Shown here: piece after piece, positions 46,434-56,290 of the stretch
How positions within the stretch are numbered: position 1 is the stretch's first letter
Layout of the letters: the number at the start of each line of letters is the position of its first letter
Origin: Sabethes cyaneus
Taxonomy: Eukaryota; Arthropoda; Insecta; Diptera; Culicidae
Length of the DNA stretch: 64,000 nt
Direction: 5' to 3'
Assembly: GCF_943734655.1 (NCBI RefSeq)
Contig: NC_071355.1
Span: forward strand, 80,303,449 to 80,367,448
The notes under the pieces: model-generated
Databases searched by the model: none
Seen by the model: the letters and a program-made list of their open reading frames with translations, nothing else
Told to the model about the DNA's origin: nothing
Position numbers and translations under genes: made by a program

Positions 46434-46690
46434 AAGCCTTCTTTTCCGTCTTCTTGGGCAGCAACAAAACAGTTTGGATGTTCGGAAAGACACTTCTCAT
46501 AGCAGTGGTGACACGGGACAGCAATTTGTTCAACTCTTCGTTGTTGCGGATGTTGCTGCAAGTGACGATAATTCTGATCGTTTCGTTGTCGCGAGCAGCA
46601 TATTTCCTGCCAATTCCAGAACTTCAGCAGCCAGATATTCCTTCACGGCAGCGAAACGAGTGCTCCAGCTCCAACACCTCGCTTGGTGAT
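46434..46690 (-). pseudogene. Histone H2A pseudogene (C-terminal two-thirds)
   Basis: The minus strand reads GVGAGALVSLA, EYLAAEVLELAGN, AARDNE-RIIV, NEELNKLLSRVTTAMRSVFP and NIQTVLLLPKKTEKKA, matching the H2A histone fold from the VGAGAPVYLAAV helix to the C-terminal PKKTEKKA. Several frameshifts (about 46610, 46590, and one extra base within the VLLLPKK codons), loss of the docking GGV motif and a TTA in place of the stop TAA show it is dead. The N-terminal third is missing. The retained 3' stem-loop means the copy was derived from genomic DNA or an unprocessed 3' end, not from a polyadenylated mRNA. Confidence 0.8.
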
Positions 46691-46895
46691 TTTGCATGTC
46701 TTCGTTGCCTTATCCGTGGGAAGCAGCAACAGCTGAAGCTACCCAATTTTCGATCGGATTCTATAGGGCGACAATAAATACAATCATAAGGAAGCTTAAC
46801 CCATAGCTTATATCGTATATATTTCTGTCATTCGTGCTAGGGAAGCACTGACGAGGGAAGGCAAAAATATGAAAATATGTATTAATATTTTTTTA

Positions 46896-47150
46896 AATGA
46901 TGGTTTTACAATTGATGAAGGGACGGTAGAGAAAAGAAATGAAAATTTTTGGTGAAGCGGGGAAGAGCGGAAAGGAAAGGAGGGGGAGGGGGATATTGGT
47001 AGCTACGCTTGACAAGTAGTCATTTTGACTCCTACCTTTTGTCCAATGCTGGAAGGTGCCATGAGACGAACCAAGCTATTATCTGAGATTATAACCGGAT
47101 TCGAACCCACAACACCCGCCAGGGCATGTGGTTCGCTGGTACTTGTACCT
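46896..47150 (+). mobile_element. Element D2, truncated left arm of the D family
   Basis: TGGTTTTACAATTGATGAAG, GGGACGGTAG, the G-rich run, CCTACCTTTTGTCCAATGC and ATTATAACCGGATTCGAACC follow the D1 left-arm order. It ends before any second arm; sequence of the helicase fragment follows. Confidence 0.65.
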
Positions 47151-47159
47151 TTTTGTCAG

Positions 47160-47768
47160 CTGACTGCATCAAAGGATGAAATCAAAAAAGTATTCCCGAA
47201 TATTAGTCAAAATTACAGAAACCATGCATGGTTAAGCGAACGACCGATTTTGGCTGCAAAAAAACAAAGACGCGGACAAATTAAACTATATAATTCAAGG
47301 CGAAATTGAGAGCCAAATATATTCGTGCAAATCGATGGATTCTGTTACAAACCAAGACGATGTCGTAAACTACCCAACTGAATTTTTAAATTCGTTGTAA
47401 TTACCTGGATTACCACCATACCATTTAAAACTAAAAATAGGATCAGTAATTAGAATGTTGAGGAATATTAATCAACATCAACTATGTAATGGCAACAGGT
47501 TGGTGGTGCAAAAGTTGATGAACAACATTACTGAAGCAACAATACGAAAAGGAAAATATAAAGGAGACAACGTTCTACTTCCACGTATCCCCATGATGCC
47601 CATCGATCTGCCGTTTGAATTTAAACGACTGCAGTTTCCAGTTCGTCTCGCGTTTGCGATAACAATTAATAAAGCGCAAGGTCAATTATTGGAAATTTGT
47701 GGTATTAACCATGAATATCCATGCTTCTCGCATGGACAGCTATATGTGGCGTATTTACGAATCGGACT
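47160..47768 (+). pseudogene. Helitron-type (Pif1-like) helicase C-terminal fragment
   Basis: VFPNISQNYRNHAWLSERPI, then LPPYHLKLKIGSVIRMLRNI, LCNGNRLVVQKLMNNITEA, LPRIPMMPIDLPFEFKRLQF and FAITINKAQGQLLEICGI are the late helicase motifs of rolling-circle (Helitron/Helentron) RepHel proteins. CFSHGQLYVAYLRIG corresponds to the last motif (usually YVACSRVG). The frame changes near 47285 and 47400, with stops. The N-terminal replication initiator and helicase motifs I-III are missing. It ends exactly where family A copy A5 begins. Confidence 0.8.
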
Positions 47769-48395
47769 ACGTAAGGACTACGTCTTACGGCAAGGCTTGG
47801 CTGGGTAGGGTGTCATTCCAAAAAATCTTTCTGGAAAAGTGGTCAGGTTTTGAACGCTAATAGCTTAGTGGTTTCCCGATCGATTTTCAATATTTTTGCA
47901 CCAATCGATCGGAATAAGAATTGACTCAAATGAAGAACGCTATTGTTTCGCAAGTGTACACTATTGAAAAACTGAAAAAATGAAGCATTGTCCAACTAGA
48001 AATCCTTGCATTCTGATTGGTCGCAGAAAAGACGTCATCATGGTTTGCACGTGTCTTTTTTGCAAAAAAGTGATAGAAACTCCTCATCTCAATAGGTCGA
48101 AAATTCTTTACGGCGCTTAAACCTATTCCAATTTGATATCAGTGCTTGGGAAGTACCTTAAAGTCCAAAACTACCCCGCTTCTTCAACCGATGTTGTCAT
48201 TTCAGCATTAACCTAATCCAATGTGATGTCCTGAAGGTAAACAATTTTGTTAAAGTATAAAACCATCCCTTTTCTCCAACCGTCTTTAACATTTAAGCTT
48301 GAAATTAGTCCAAATTGACGTCCTGAAGATGAAACGTCATCGAAAAGTGAACGGTCTTCCTTTCCTTTTGCCAGATTGTATTCAAACAGGTAGGG
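47766..48395 (+). mobile_element. Diverged family A element A5, 5' part
   Basis: AGGACTACGTCTTACGGCAAG and TAGGGTGTCATTCC start the copy, followed by GCTAATAGCT, CCGATCGATTTTCAATAT and several diverged CCAATTTGATATC-type internal repeats. It is a distinct subfamily with extra internal repeats. No 3' hairpin was found. Confidence 0.65.
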
Positions 48396-49260
48396 GAAAT
48401 GTGTATAATGTGCCCCCCTAAGAATAAATGGATATATCTCCGTTATACTTCCCCAATTTAACGTTACAACTACGTGTATATGTTGGTATTTAAGCTGACA
48501 ACCAATTGCAATTATTTATTACATTTAGTATTGTGGAATAAACATGCTAGGAATTATTTAATAAAAGCACCTAAATGTTGTGTTTCTCGTCTGCGCGGGG
48601 TAAAATGCCCCACCTGCGGTATAATATGCTCAATGCGGTAATTTGAGTATTTCTACCAGTGACAGACCAACTCTATTTTGTAGAAAGTAAAACTATTTCC
48701 TTTGTTTTGCAAAATATCGTTATTTTATGTAAAATAAACCTAGTTTCGGCCTTCTAGTGCACTTTTTCTTTTCTGTATGGGGCACATTATACTGCAGCTG
48801 TGGCCTTTTGTACCGGGTAGTTGAATTGCCTAGAATTTGGACGTTGATAATAAATTATTCCCACCATGGTTGCTCTACAATACTAATTGAATTAAATAAT
48901 GGCAATTGGTTTCAACTTAGATCTGTTTACTTATGTTTATAGCCACATCAAAGGGGGCAAATTGCACCACCGCAAGTGGGGCATATTGGCCTACTTTTAC
49001 TTATTTGAAAAAATATTGAATGCTAAAGCAAATCAAGCGTTTCATACCGTTATTTTTGGCAGGGATGTCTTTTTGAAGTTTACTTTACGCAATCGAATGG
49101 CAACAACCGGTTATTTACAGATTTTGACAAGAAAATAGCTTATGGAAATGACACCAAAAGTTACATCGGATGCTGCTCAAAAACAAATTTATTTTTGTTT
49201 TGTTTTTACAGCATGTGACAACTGTCATACTTGCATAGTAGGCTAGTTTGTAACCCGGGG
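48396..49260. repeat. Unclassified segment with repeated GGGGCA/TGCCCC motifs
   Basis: ATGTGCCCCCC (about 48410), GGGGTAAAATGCCCCACC (about 48598), GGGGCACATTATAC (about 48779), GGGGGCAAATTGCACC and AGTGGGGCATATTGG (about 48952-48992) and CCGGGGCAGTTGG (about 49256) recur on both strands. This resembles the subterminal motif of element J. Exact inverted ends were not established. Confidence 0.45.
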
Positions 49261-49264
49261 CAGT

Positions 49265-51367
49265 TGGAACCGGAACGTCATGCAAAAGTGAGCGGATGGC
49301 TTAAGCGCCACTCCCGAAAGAGACCATCCACCTTGTTGGGTTTGCCCAGCTAAATGAGACCACTCCTACGGGCGGGTTCAGTTTGTTTCTGACTTTCGGT
49401 TCGAAGACGGTTCAACTGTACCGGAAACTACCTCAGCAATCCACCAAAGACTCTAAAAAAAAACTCGGCGGCGTCAGCCGACCATTACTCAAAAAAAAAT
49501 CTCGGGGTGGCTAAGTAAACCTTACTTGCCGGTTATCATCACAGGGTCTGTTCCTTACCCACTTCCTCATCGAACGCTTTAGGGACCAACAGTGCAGGCT
49601 GAAAACTCTGAGTCAGCCCAACCCAAAATATCACAATCGAAAAAGATACTCTTAAAACGGTAACCGAAGGGCAAAATCGTTTAACGAAATAATAACTCAA
49701 AAATAGCTTCCTAATAGATTTTTAATTGTAATCTGTTTGTACGTACATAATTTATTCATTGCAGAAAAAGGAAAAAAATTCATACAGTAACGGTTTTTAC
49801 GGGTCTCGAACCCAGGCCTATCGACTAACCCTAGCGAAATTATGCAATTCACATTAGACTGGTGCCTTAGCTCTCGCGGCTATCCGCTTATCTGTGCTAA
49901 GCGTTTGTTTAGGGCCTATCTGCAGTTACAGCTCGTTTCGTGGGGGATTTGAGTGCGTGAGGCAACGGTTACTCAGCGATAGCATCGCTGACCTAGGATT
50001 TTGGCATAAAAAAGTACGTTTGTCACTGGGGGTGGTGGTTTCGAACACTCATCACTCAATTTATGAGTTTTAGCAGGGAATTTTCCGAGACATTCAGTGC
50101 ACTGAACCGGCCGCTCTTAGCGACGCCGGGCGAATATATGCGGAGGGGGAAATTTTGTTCATGCGCATGACAAAAGAATTAAATCGTACTCACTACCATG
50201 GTTTTACGTGATACCTCCTGTGAATGCTGCGATCCGCGTGGTATGCTCGGTGTCCCGCGAAGGCGGGAACGTGCTGACCCGAGCGCGGCTTCCAGGTAAC
50301 GCGCGTGGTTTTTTTGGTGGACGGCGTTCTTCTGGTCGTGGATGACGGATGACCAGGCAATCTTGTCACTAGACGGCGTGGTATAACGACGTGGCTTACA
50401 GCTGAACGGGAACGGTCGATGTAGCTCGGATCGATGGCGTCTGCAGAACTTTCTACCTGCACAAAAGATACGGTCGACATCGTAATGTCGGAATTAACCT
50501 CACGCACTTGCACTCTTCCTATTTAACGCTGAACAATACCTTTTACAGGAATTCGGATTACCCGATATTCCGACTTGAAAAAATCTGCACTAAACTGCTG
50601 CCACTAGACGAATTAACGAGCTAATCTATCTAAAAGAAAAACTATATTGAGAATCACTAACTAAACTATTTTACCCTTACATGTGATACCTTTGGATCAC
50701 TACGCGGCGCGAAGCAAGAAACTTTAAACCACTGCCGAACTCTTCCACGGTCTAGAACAAAGTGGCAGAGTAACAGTTTGCTGTCCCTCAGATCAGCGAG
50801 GCATCGTAAAAATACATCTTAACCGGAACTACGTAATCATTTACGAAAGTCCGTTTTTCCGAAGTTATTTGTTAACGACGGAGACACCGCGAAGCATTCT
50901 AAAGTATTGGTTTCTTGCATCCGAAGTTTCGGATCCAACCGAACCGTTTCTCTTTACGCCAGAAACGAACCCGAGTCCTCCTTCTTTCTTTGGGCAAATA
51001 GCCGAACAAGGGTTAAATCATCTTGGGGAGGTGCGTACTCGTCGCAACCACCCGCTCCCACATAACTTTCCAACCTATCTCGAGTTCCAGTGGGCGAACA
51101 ACTCAATGGCACTCAAGCTCTCACATCTACTGAACGTACCAAGGGTGGTACTCTTTCTCTCTTCGACTCAACTAGCCTAATTCTGAGCAGACCATCGAAA
51201 CGAGGGGCTGCTCGATCTAAATTTACTTAACTAGGTGTAATGCTACAAGTTCCATCAAATACTCTGGTTTCTGGGTGGTTTTGCATTTAGATTTCGCTTG
51301 TTTAGCGAAAAACGAAGGGGAGGCACATTGGCCAGGAGGGGGGGGGCACGTTATACACAATTCCCCT
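49265..51367. other. GC-richer unrecognised block, possibly the leader of an unknown retroelement
   Basis: The block differs from its AT-rich surroundings and contains two A-runs. A 106-codon minus-strand frame (50193-50513) is rich in Arg, Ser, Thr and His and ends in HRRYHVKPW just before a GTGAGTAC donor-like sequence. A 103-codon plus-strand frame lies at 50869-51180. Neither has a domain I recognise, so they are not called as genes. Confidence 0.35.
49798..49893 (-). other. tRNA-like segment (possible SINE head, Leu-type)
   Basis: On the minus strand TAGCCGCGAGAGCTAAGGCA resembles a Leu/Ser-type A-box and D-arm, CACCAGTCTAATGTG an anticodon-arm region, and TGGGTTCGAGACCC a T-arm with B-box. 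The acceptor ends do not pair (GCGGAT against CGTAAAAACC), so a functional tRNA is unlikely. Confidence 0.4.
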
Positions 51368-51530
51368 ACTGCAGGAATTTGTTCGAAACTGTGGTCTTGC
51401 ATTTGTGCATGTGACGTAAGGCAGAATTCTCAATGCGAGGAAAGTGAGCACTCTCTTATCCGAGAATAGTTTTGAACGTTTCATATGCTGCTTTGCATCA
51501 GTTAGTTGCCGGCAATTCTTCACATAGTTT
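51368..51530 (-). repeat. Dispersed repeat shared with 15876-16032
   Basis: It is the inverted counterpart of the 15.9-kb copy, with GCAACTAACTGATGCAAAGC and GAACAAATTCCTGCAGTAGG on the minus strand. Family unknown. Confidence 0.55.
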
Positions 51531-51543
51531 CCATAATATTTTT

Positions 51544-51757
51544 TGAAACGGTGGTTCTACAATGGATGAAGGGTAGGGGAAAGTAATGAAAAGTTTTTTT
51601 GAAATAAAGGGGAAAGAGTGGAAAGGTGAAGGAGGGGGGGGGGGGTTCTTGGTAGCTACGCTTAACGAGTTGTCGTTGGGACTCCTACCTTTTGTCCAAT
51701 GCTGGAAGGTGCATGGGTCGAACCAAGCTATACTCTGAGATTATAACCGGACGGCTC
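51544..51757 (+). mobile_element. Element D3, truncated left arm of the D family
   Basis: GAAACGGTGGTTCTACAATG, the G-run (about 51632-51643), CTCCTACCTTTTGTCCAATG and GATTATAACCGGA follow the D1 order. It stops at ATAACCGGA, 50 bp before family B element B5. Confidence 0.7.
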
Positions 51758-52104
51758 GGTGTCCGGTACCGGGTGACGGGAATCACTGAGTACAACTTTT
51801 ATTTTACCGTAGGACTACGTCTTTGTTTACTATACTGAGACTGGGTAGCACTATGTGAAAACGAAAATAGAAGTGTAACGTTTGAATGAAAGATTTCAAA
51901 TGCTTATAACTTCTATACTACTGAACGAAACATAACTGTTAATATGTCGTTGGAAAGATAAAATGTCCAGCAATTTTATAGTAACATACTTGTAATAATC
52001 TTTCATACGCTTAATAGTGAAAATGTATGTAAAAACGAGATCATATTTCGTTAACATGGAAGGCTAGCGGTAATTAGGAATGACAAACGGGAGCAGACCA
52101 CTGT

Positions 52105-52410
52105 GATAGCGGCTAGTAAAAGCTTTTCGGTGCAGGATGCAATGAACCGATGCCGATAACCTACATGCCTGTTGCCATCAGAGGTGTGAAATTGTCATAA
52201 TTTGGTAGACTAAACATTCACTGATGGCGACAACTCTGAAGTAGCCTTCATGTCGAAAATAACAGCCAGTAATAGTTAAACTATGGCTAATAGACTGTGT
52301 TTAAATGCTTTCTGATTAGTTCAGTTGTTTTTTCAGTAAGTAGGTACCAGAACCAATAGTACTTGCTTTGGCTTTGATGTTATTTGTAACCAATGGCCCT
52401 TTTAAGGGCT
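52105..52410 (+). pseudogene. Histone H3 C-terminal remnant and 3' stem-loop in B5
   Basis: GTGCAGGATGCAATGAA (about 52131-52147) aligns with the LQEASE codons of H3. CTTGCTTTGGCTTTGATG (about 52363) is the end region seen in B3 and B4. About 190 bases of other sequence separate them. The stem-loop GGCCCTTTTAAGGGCT lies at 52395-52410, followed by ACCAACAAA as in functional histone genes. Confidence 0.55.
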
Positions 52411-52774
52411 ACCAACAAATTAAATGAAGGTTAAATAAAATTCTTGGTAATCTGCACTTCGCATTTATAATTGCAAATTGACTTTCTTGTAAAAATCTTT
52501 ACTTTATCGTACCTAAAACGCTAAATATATACTACTTTTGTGGCGTTCTTTTCAAACTACTGTGTAAAGTGTCGTTAATATAAAACAACAACGACAACTT
52601 CAAACTACTAGCTACAACACTGTAAAATTCCCTAAAACAATTTTTGCTGTTGCTGATACATCAAAGATATGTTTTTAACTGAAAGAAAATTCAATTTTTT
52701 CTTCAATTATTACTTGATGTTGGAGGCCACCAAGGCTGATTGATGGATGATATTCACATTTATCTTGAAACATT

Positions 52775-52925
52775 TACTAGGAGCTCGAATGACATGATAA
52801 TTCTGTGCCTTCTGGGACGGCATTTTGACTAGATCATTCACAAACAATAAACGAACGAAGATCTGAACCTCACGAGCGGTTTCCGTAGCGCATCTGCTTA
52901 CTGTTTTGATGAGCCAAGCTGGAGG
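52775..52925 (-). pseudogene. Histone H2B C-terminal remnant in B5 (antisense to the H3 remnant)
   Basis: The minus strand reads ETAREVQIFVRLLFVNDLVK, matching the H2B helix EIQTAVRLLLPGELAKHAV. After a one-base frameshift, KNAVPEGTELSCHSSS and a stop correspond to KHAVSEGTKAVTKYTSSK. H3 and H2B remnants converge tail to tail, as adjacent genes in a histone repeat could. Confidence 0.75.
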
Positions 52926-53104
52926 CGATAGATACTTATGAACATACACATGCCTGAAATGCAGTCTGCATTAGATCTTGCTCTAATGATCTGACATAGA
53001 GGAATACTTCATCGAGTAAAACATGTATTCAATATGTACAATACAATACAATACAATGTTAACATAGGCCTACGTCACCCTTTCGTACAACCCTTAGGGC
53101 TGTA

Positions 53105-54021
53105 GAGGAGTGTCGTCGTGGTTGGGCCACGTTTTGGAGTTCGCCCATAACTTTCGTTTCAAAAGGAATTTTGGAAATCGAAATACATTGTTGCAAAGGT
53201 CTAAGAATAAGGTATATTTCAGGAAAGTTTTGAACTGATTGCTTGAAAAATAAAAAAGTTATAGGCATTTACGTGAAGACAAAAAATGTTGTCATAGTCG
53301 GGTCATGTCGTACAGATTGGGCCACCGCAGAAAATCTAAAACATACGTATTGAAATTCTATATAGAGAACATGAAAATAATGAATTCCGTGAACAACGGC
53401 TCATATAGGTACAAATACCCTATTTTTAATTGCATTTTTGCGAAATTTTGGCGATCTTGTAAAATCAATACAATCGCCTTTTCCGAAGTGTACAACTACA
53501 ATGAAAATAACAACCAAAATCTAGGGTTTTATCGTATTAATTTTGCTTTATTTCATCACAGTTCACGTGACTGAGATTCTCTAGTGATTATTGCGCTTCT
53601 TCGCTTAAAATTATGGTGGCCCAACCATGACTACTCAAGTGGCCCGACCTTTACAAATAGCGCTTTTCTAGTATTTCACCTTAGCCTTCCCAAGCACCTT
53701 ACTGGAGGGGATTTGTCTATAGTCTTCGTGTGCAGCACAACACACTTCATACATATTCAAAATTTATCTCGATAATTGCCTTTCATAAATCATTTCTTGA
53801 AGAAAAGTTCATTGCGCCTAGAAAACTTTTTTTGTAAGATTTAGTCACTGAGTTCAGTACGGGTGTTTTGAATACACGATTTAAACACACAATATTGTGA
53901 AAAGTTAGCTATCACAGAGAGAAGTTTTACAATGGTTGTATCATAGATATCATGAGTTACTAAAACTGTAAAATCGTGATGGCCCGACCATAACAGTGGC
54001 CCGGCAATAACGACAATACCC
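53105..54021. mobile_element. TA-flanked DNA element N with repeated GGGCCAC motifs, 917 bp
   Basis: Left end GAGGAGTGTCGTCGTGGTTG then GGCCAC; inverted right end GGGTATTGTCGTTATTGCCG then GGCCAC; TA on both sides (53103-53104 and 54022-54023). Removing it restores the family B terminal hairpin GGGCTGTATACC. The motif (A/T)GGGCCAC recurs at 53117, 53312, 53613-53648 and 53980-54003 on both strands. No transposase is present. Confidence 0.8.
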
Positions 54022-54797
54022 TATACCTTGTTGTTTTTTTTTGTGGAAAAATGAACTTTTGAGGTTGAAAACTATTCAATGAAAGAAATTTTATACATGA
54101 AAAACGCAATTTTATGCGACCGAGTAATACTGTAATGCCGATCCGAAATTTAGGCGAAACATAACAATTCGATCGGCGGTAGTTAAAAGCTAACAAATCT
54201 CTGTTTTCATGAACGATTCTGACCTATAAAATCACACATGGCAATTTTTTGTCCTTTTTATTGATTTTATCATATTGTCTACTAAGGTGCACCATTTGAA
54301 CTATGAAAGTCAGAAGTGTCCGGTATTGGGAAGTGTCCGGAGCTGGAGGACTTCCCGCTATAAAAACTGCAAGGTATACAGCCCTAAGGGTTGTAAGAAC
54401 GGGTGCCGTAGGACTATATCAGATCATTAGATCAAAGACTAATGTAAACTGCATTTCTGGCATATGTATGTTTATAAGAATCTGTGAGTGCCGTTATTCA
54501 AGTACATGTTTAAAAGAGAAGAGCGAAATATTCAGATTTAATTCTTCATTGAATGCAATGGTGGCTTTGAAAACACGTGGACGGGGGTTCATAAGTACAA
54601 CGCCTGCAATCATTGAGACATAGAGATTTATTTTAAAAATCACTTGGGTGCATCATAGACGTTGAAATAGAAATGAATGATCAGCCCATTCATCATTCAT
54701 TTCTATTCGTTTCATTTCATTGATGATCAGATTATTGTATTGAATATGATTATGGGTAGTTTGACATGTTTCAATAATATTACTTTAACTCGCTTGT

Positions 54798-54925
54798 GGT
54801 CTTTAAAAGGGCTATGGTTACAAATAACATAAAAGCCAAAGCAAATTCATCGCAAATATGACGTGTCATTCGAATATCCTTGTCTTTCGACATGAATGAC
54901 AACAGGCACATTACTTAGCGGCATC
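54798..54925 (-). pseudogene. Histone H3 C-terminal remnant and stem-loop in B6
   Basis: The minus strand reads KDIRMTRHICDEFA (about 54880-54840), aligned with H3 KDIQLARRIRGERA. The stem-loop position is AGCCCTTTTAAAGACC at 54813-54798, with two stem pairs weakened, followed by ACAAGCG. Confidence 0.6.
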
Positions 54926-55222
54926 GATTCACTGTCTCTTGCTCCGAGAAGGTTCTACTAGTTTACTTTTACAGTTTACCGCTTGTTACATAGCACTAAA
55001 TATGGCACATACACAAAAATTTCTGTTTTATTTGTATGAGAGTCCTTATTTTCCTACCACAGGGATGAGGGGCTTCAAACCATCATAAAATAAATTCATA
55101 CCTCCAAAAACCACATGCCAAATTTGGTTCTTGTTCTAGAGTTATGAAGAAATTTGTATATTATATGTATGGGAGACCCCCTCCTAAAGAGGGGTCTCAA
55201 TTCACCATAGAAAACAAATCTT

Positions 55223-55400
55223 CCTACCAGTCGTCGTATGTTCGGATTTCGGCTGGGAGAGGCTGTTAGAGTCAATAGGATCGTAGCACTGACCCCGCAC
55301 TGTCCTGTATTCTAACAGCTGGCTGCGAAGTCGGTCGTATAAAAATTTGACCTTCTCAAATTTCGATAACGGAATTAGCACCCAGGCTTTGCTTTTTGCT
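55223..55400 (+). mobile_element. tRNA-derived SINE (Feilai-like), copy 2
   Basis: TCGTCGTATGTTCGGATTTC carries a decayed B-box. GAGTCAATAGGATCGTAGCA, CTGTATTCTAACAGC and GGCTGCGAAGTCGGTCGTAT follow, then TTGACCTTCTCAAATTTCG at the 3' end. It interrupts the tandem repeats of B6. Confidence 0.7.
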
Positions 55401-55688
55401 TGATGGGTTCTAAAGTTAAGAAGAAATTTGTATTTCATTTGTATGGGAACCCCCCTCTTAGAAGGGAAGGGGTATCAATACACCATAGAAAAAATTCTTA
55501 CCTTTAAAAACCCCCACATGCCAAATATGATTCCTTTCGCTTGATTAGTTCTCGAATTATAAGGAAATTTGTATATTATTTGTATGAGAGTCCCCCTTCC
55601 TAAAGAGGGGAGGGGTCTCAATTCACCATAGAACAAATTTTTGTCTTCTAAAACCCCTACTTGCTAAATTTAGTTCCATTTGCTTGAT

Positions 55689-56290
55689 TAGTTTACTATA
55701 CTGGGACAGAGTAGCACTTTGTGAAAACGAAAATAGAAGTGTAACGTTTGAATGAAAGATTTCAAATGCTAATAACTACTAAACTACTGAACGCAACTGA
55801 ACAATTTATATGTCGTTGGATAGATAAAATGACCAGCAATTTTATAGAGGGGTAAGAGAGCAATATTAAGGAGACCGTAAAAGGGGGGGGGGCTCCTATA
55901 CAAATGAAACATAAATTTCCTCAAAACTAAAGAACTAATCAAGCAAATGGAACCAAATTTGGCAAGTAGGGGTTTTAGAAGGCAAAAATTTGTTCTATGG
56001 TGAATTGAGACCCCTCCCCTCTTTAGGAAGGGGGGCTCCCACACAAATAATATACAAATTTTCTCATAACGCGAGAGCTAATCAAGCAAAAGGAACCAAA
56101 TTCGGCATGAGGGGGTTTTAGAAGGCAGTATTTTTTTCTATGGTGTACTGAGACCCATCCGTCTTTCAACAAGGGAGGGGGGCCCATATACAAATGAAAC
56201 ACAAATTTCCTCATAACCCAAGATTGAATTACGCAAATGGAACCAAAATTAGCATGTAGGGTATTTGGAGGCAAATTTTAACTTGTGGTT
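55689..56290 (+). mobile_element. Family B element B7, 5' part without its terminal motif
   Basis: TTTACTATACTGGGACAGAG begins the family B 5' block, but the GACGTAGGACTACGTC before it is gone. The block continues to TTTTATAG and then G-rich tandem repeats (about 55870-56280). B6 and B7 together form a large inverted repeat. Confidence 0.65.

Larger units (their letters stand above)
51806..54033 (+). mobile_element. Family B element B5, split by TA-flanked element N
   Basis: The 5' end ACCGTAGGACTACGTC follows a T-run. Then come the family B block, an H3 remnant, a histone stem-loop, an antisense H2B remnant, the subterminal motif (GGCCTACGTCACC near 53067-53079) and the hairpin (about 53086-53104 continuing at 54022). 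The terminal TACCTTGTTG and T-run lie beyond N. Without N the element is about 1.3 kb. Confidence 0.75.
54367..55688 (-). mobile_element. Family B element B6, 3' part, fused head-on to B7
   Basis: The 3' end CCTTGCAG with hairpin (about 54374-54396) and subterminal motif GTGCCGTAGGACTA (54402-54416) lie after an A-run. Next are the H3 tail, stem-loop and G-rich tandem repeats. The 5' end motif is missing: the tandem repeats join directly to the start of B7 at about 55688. A SINE has inserted at 55223-55400. Confidence 0.7.

Noticed and set aside
49798..49893. tRNA-Leu gene
   Set aside because: A- and T-arm regions look right but the acceptor ends do not pair.
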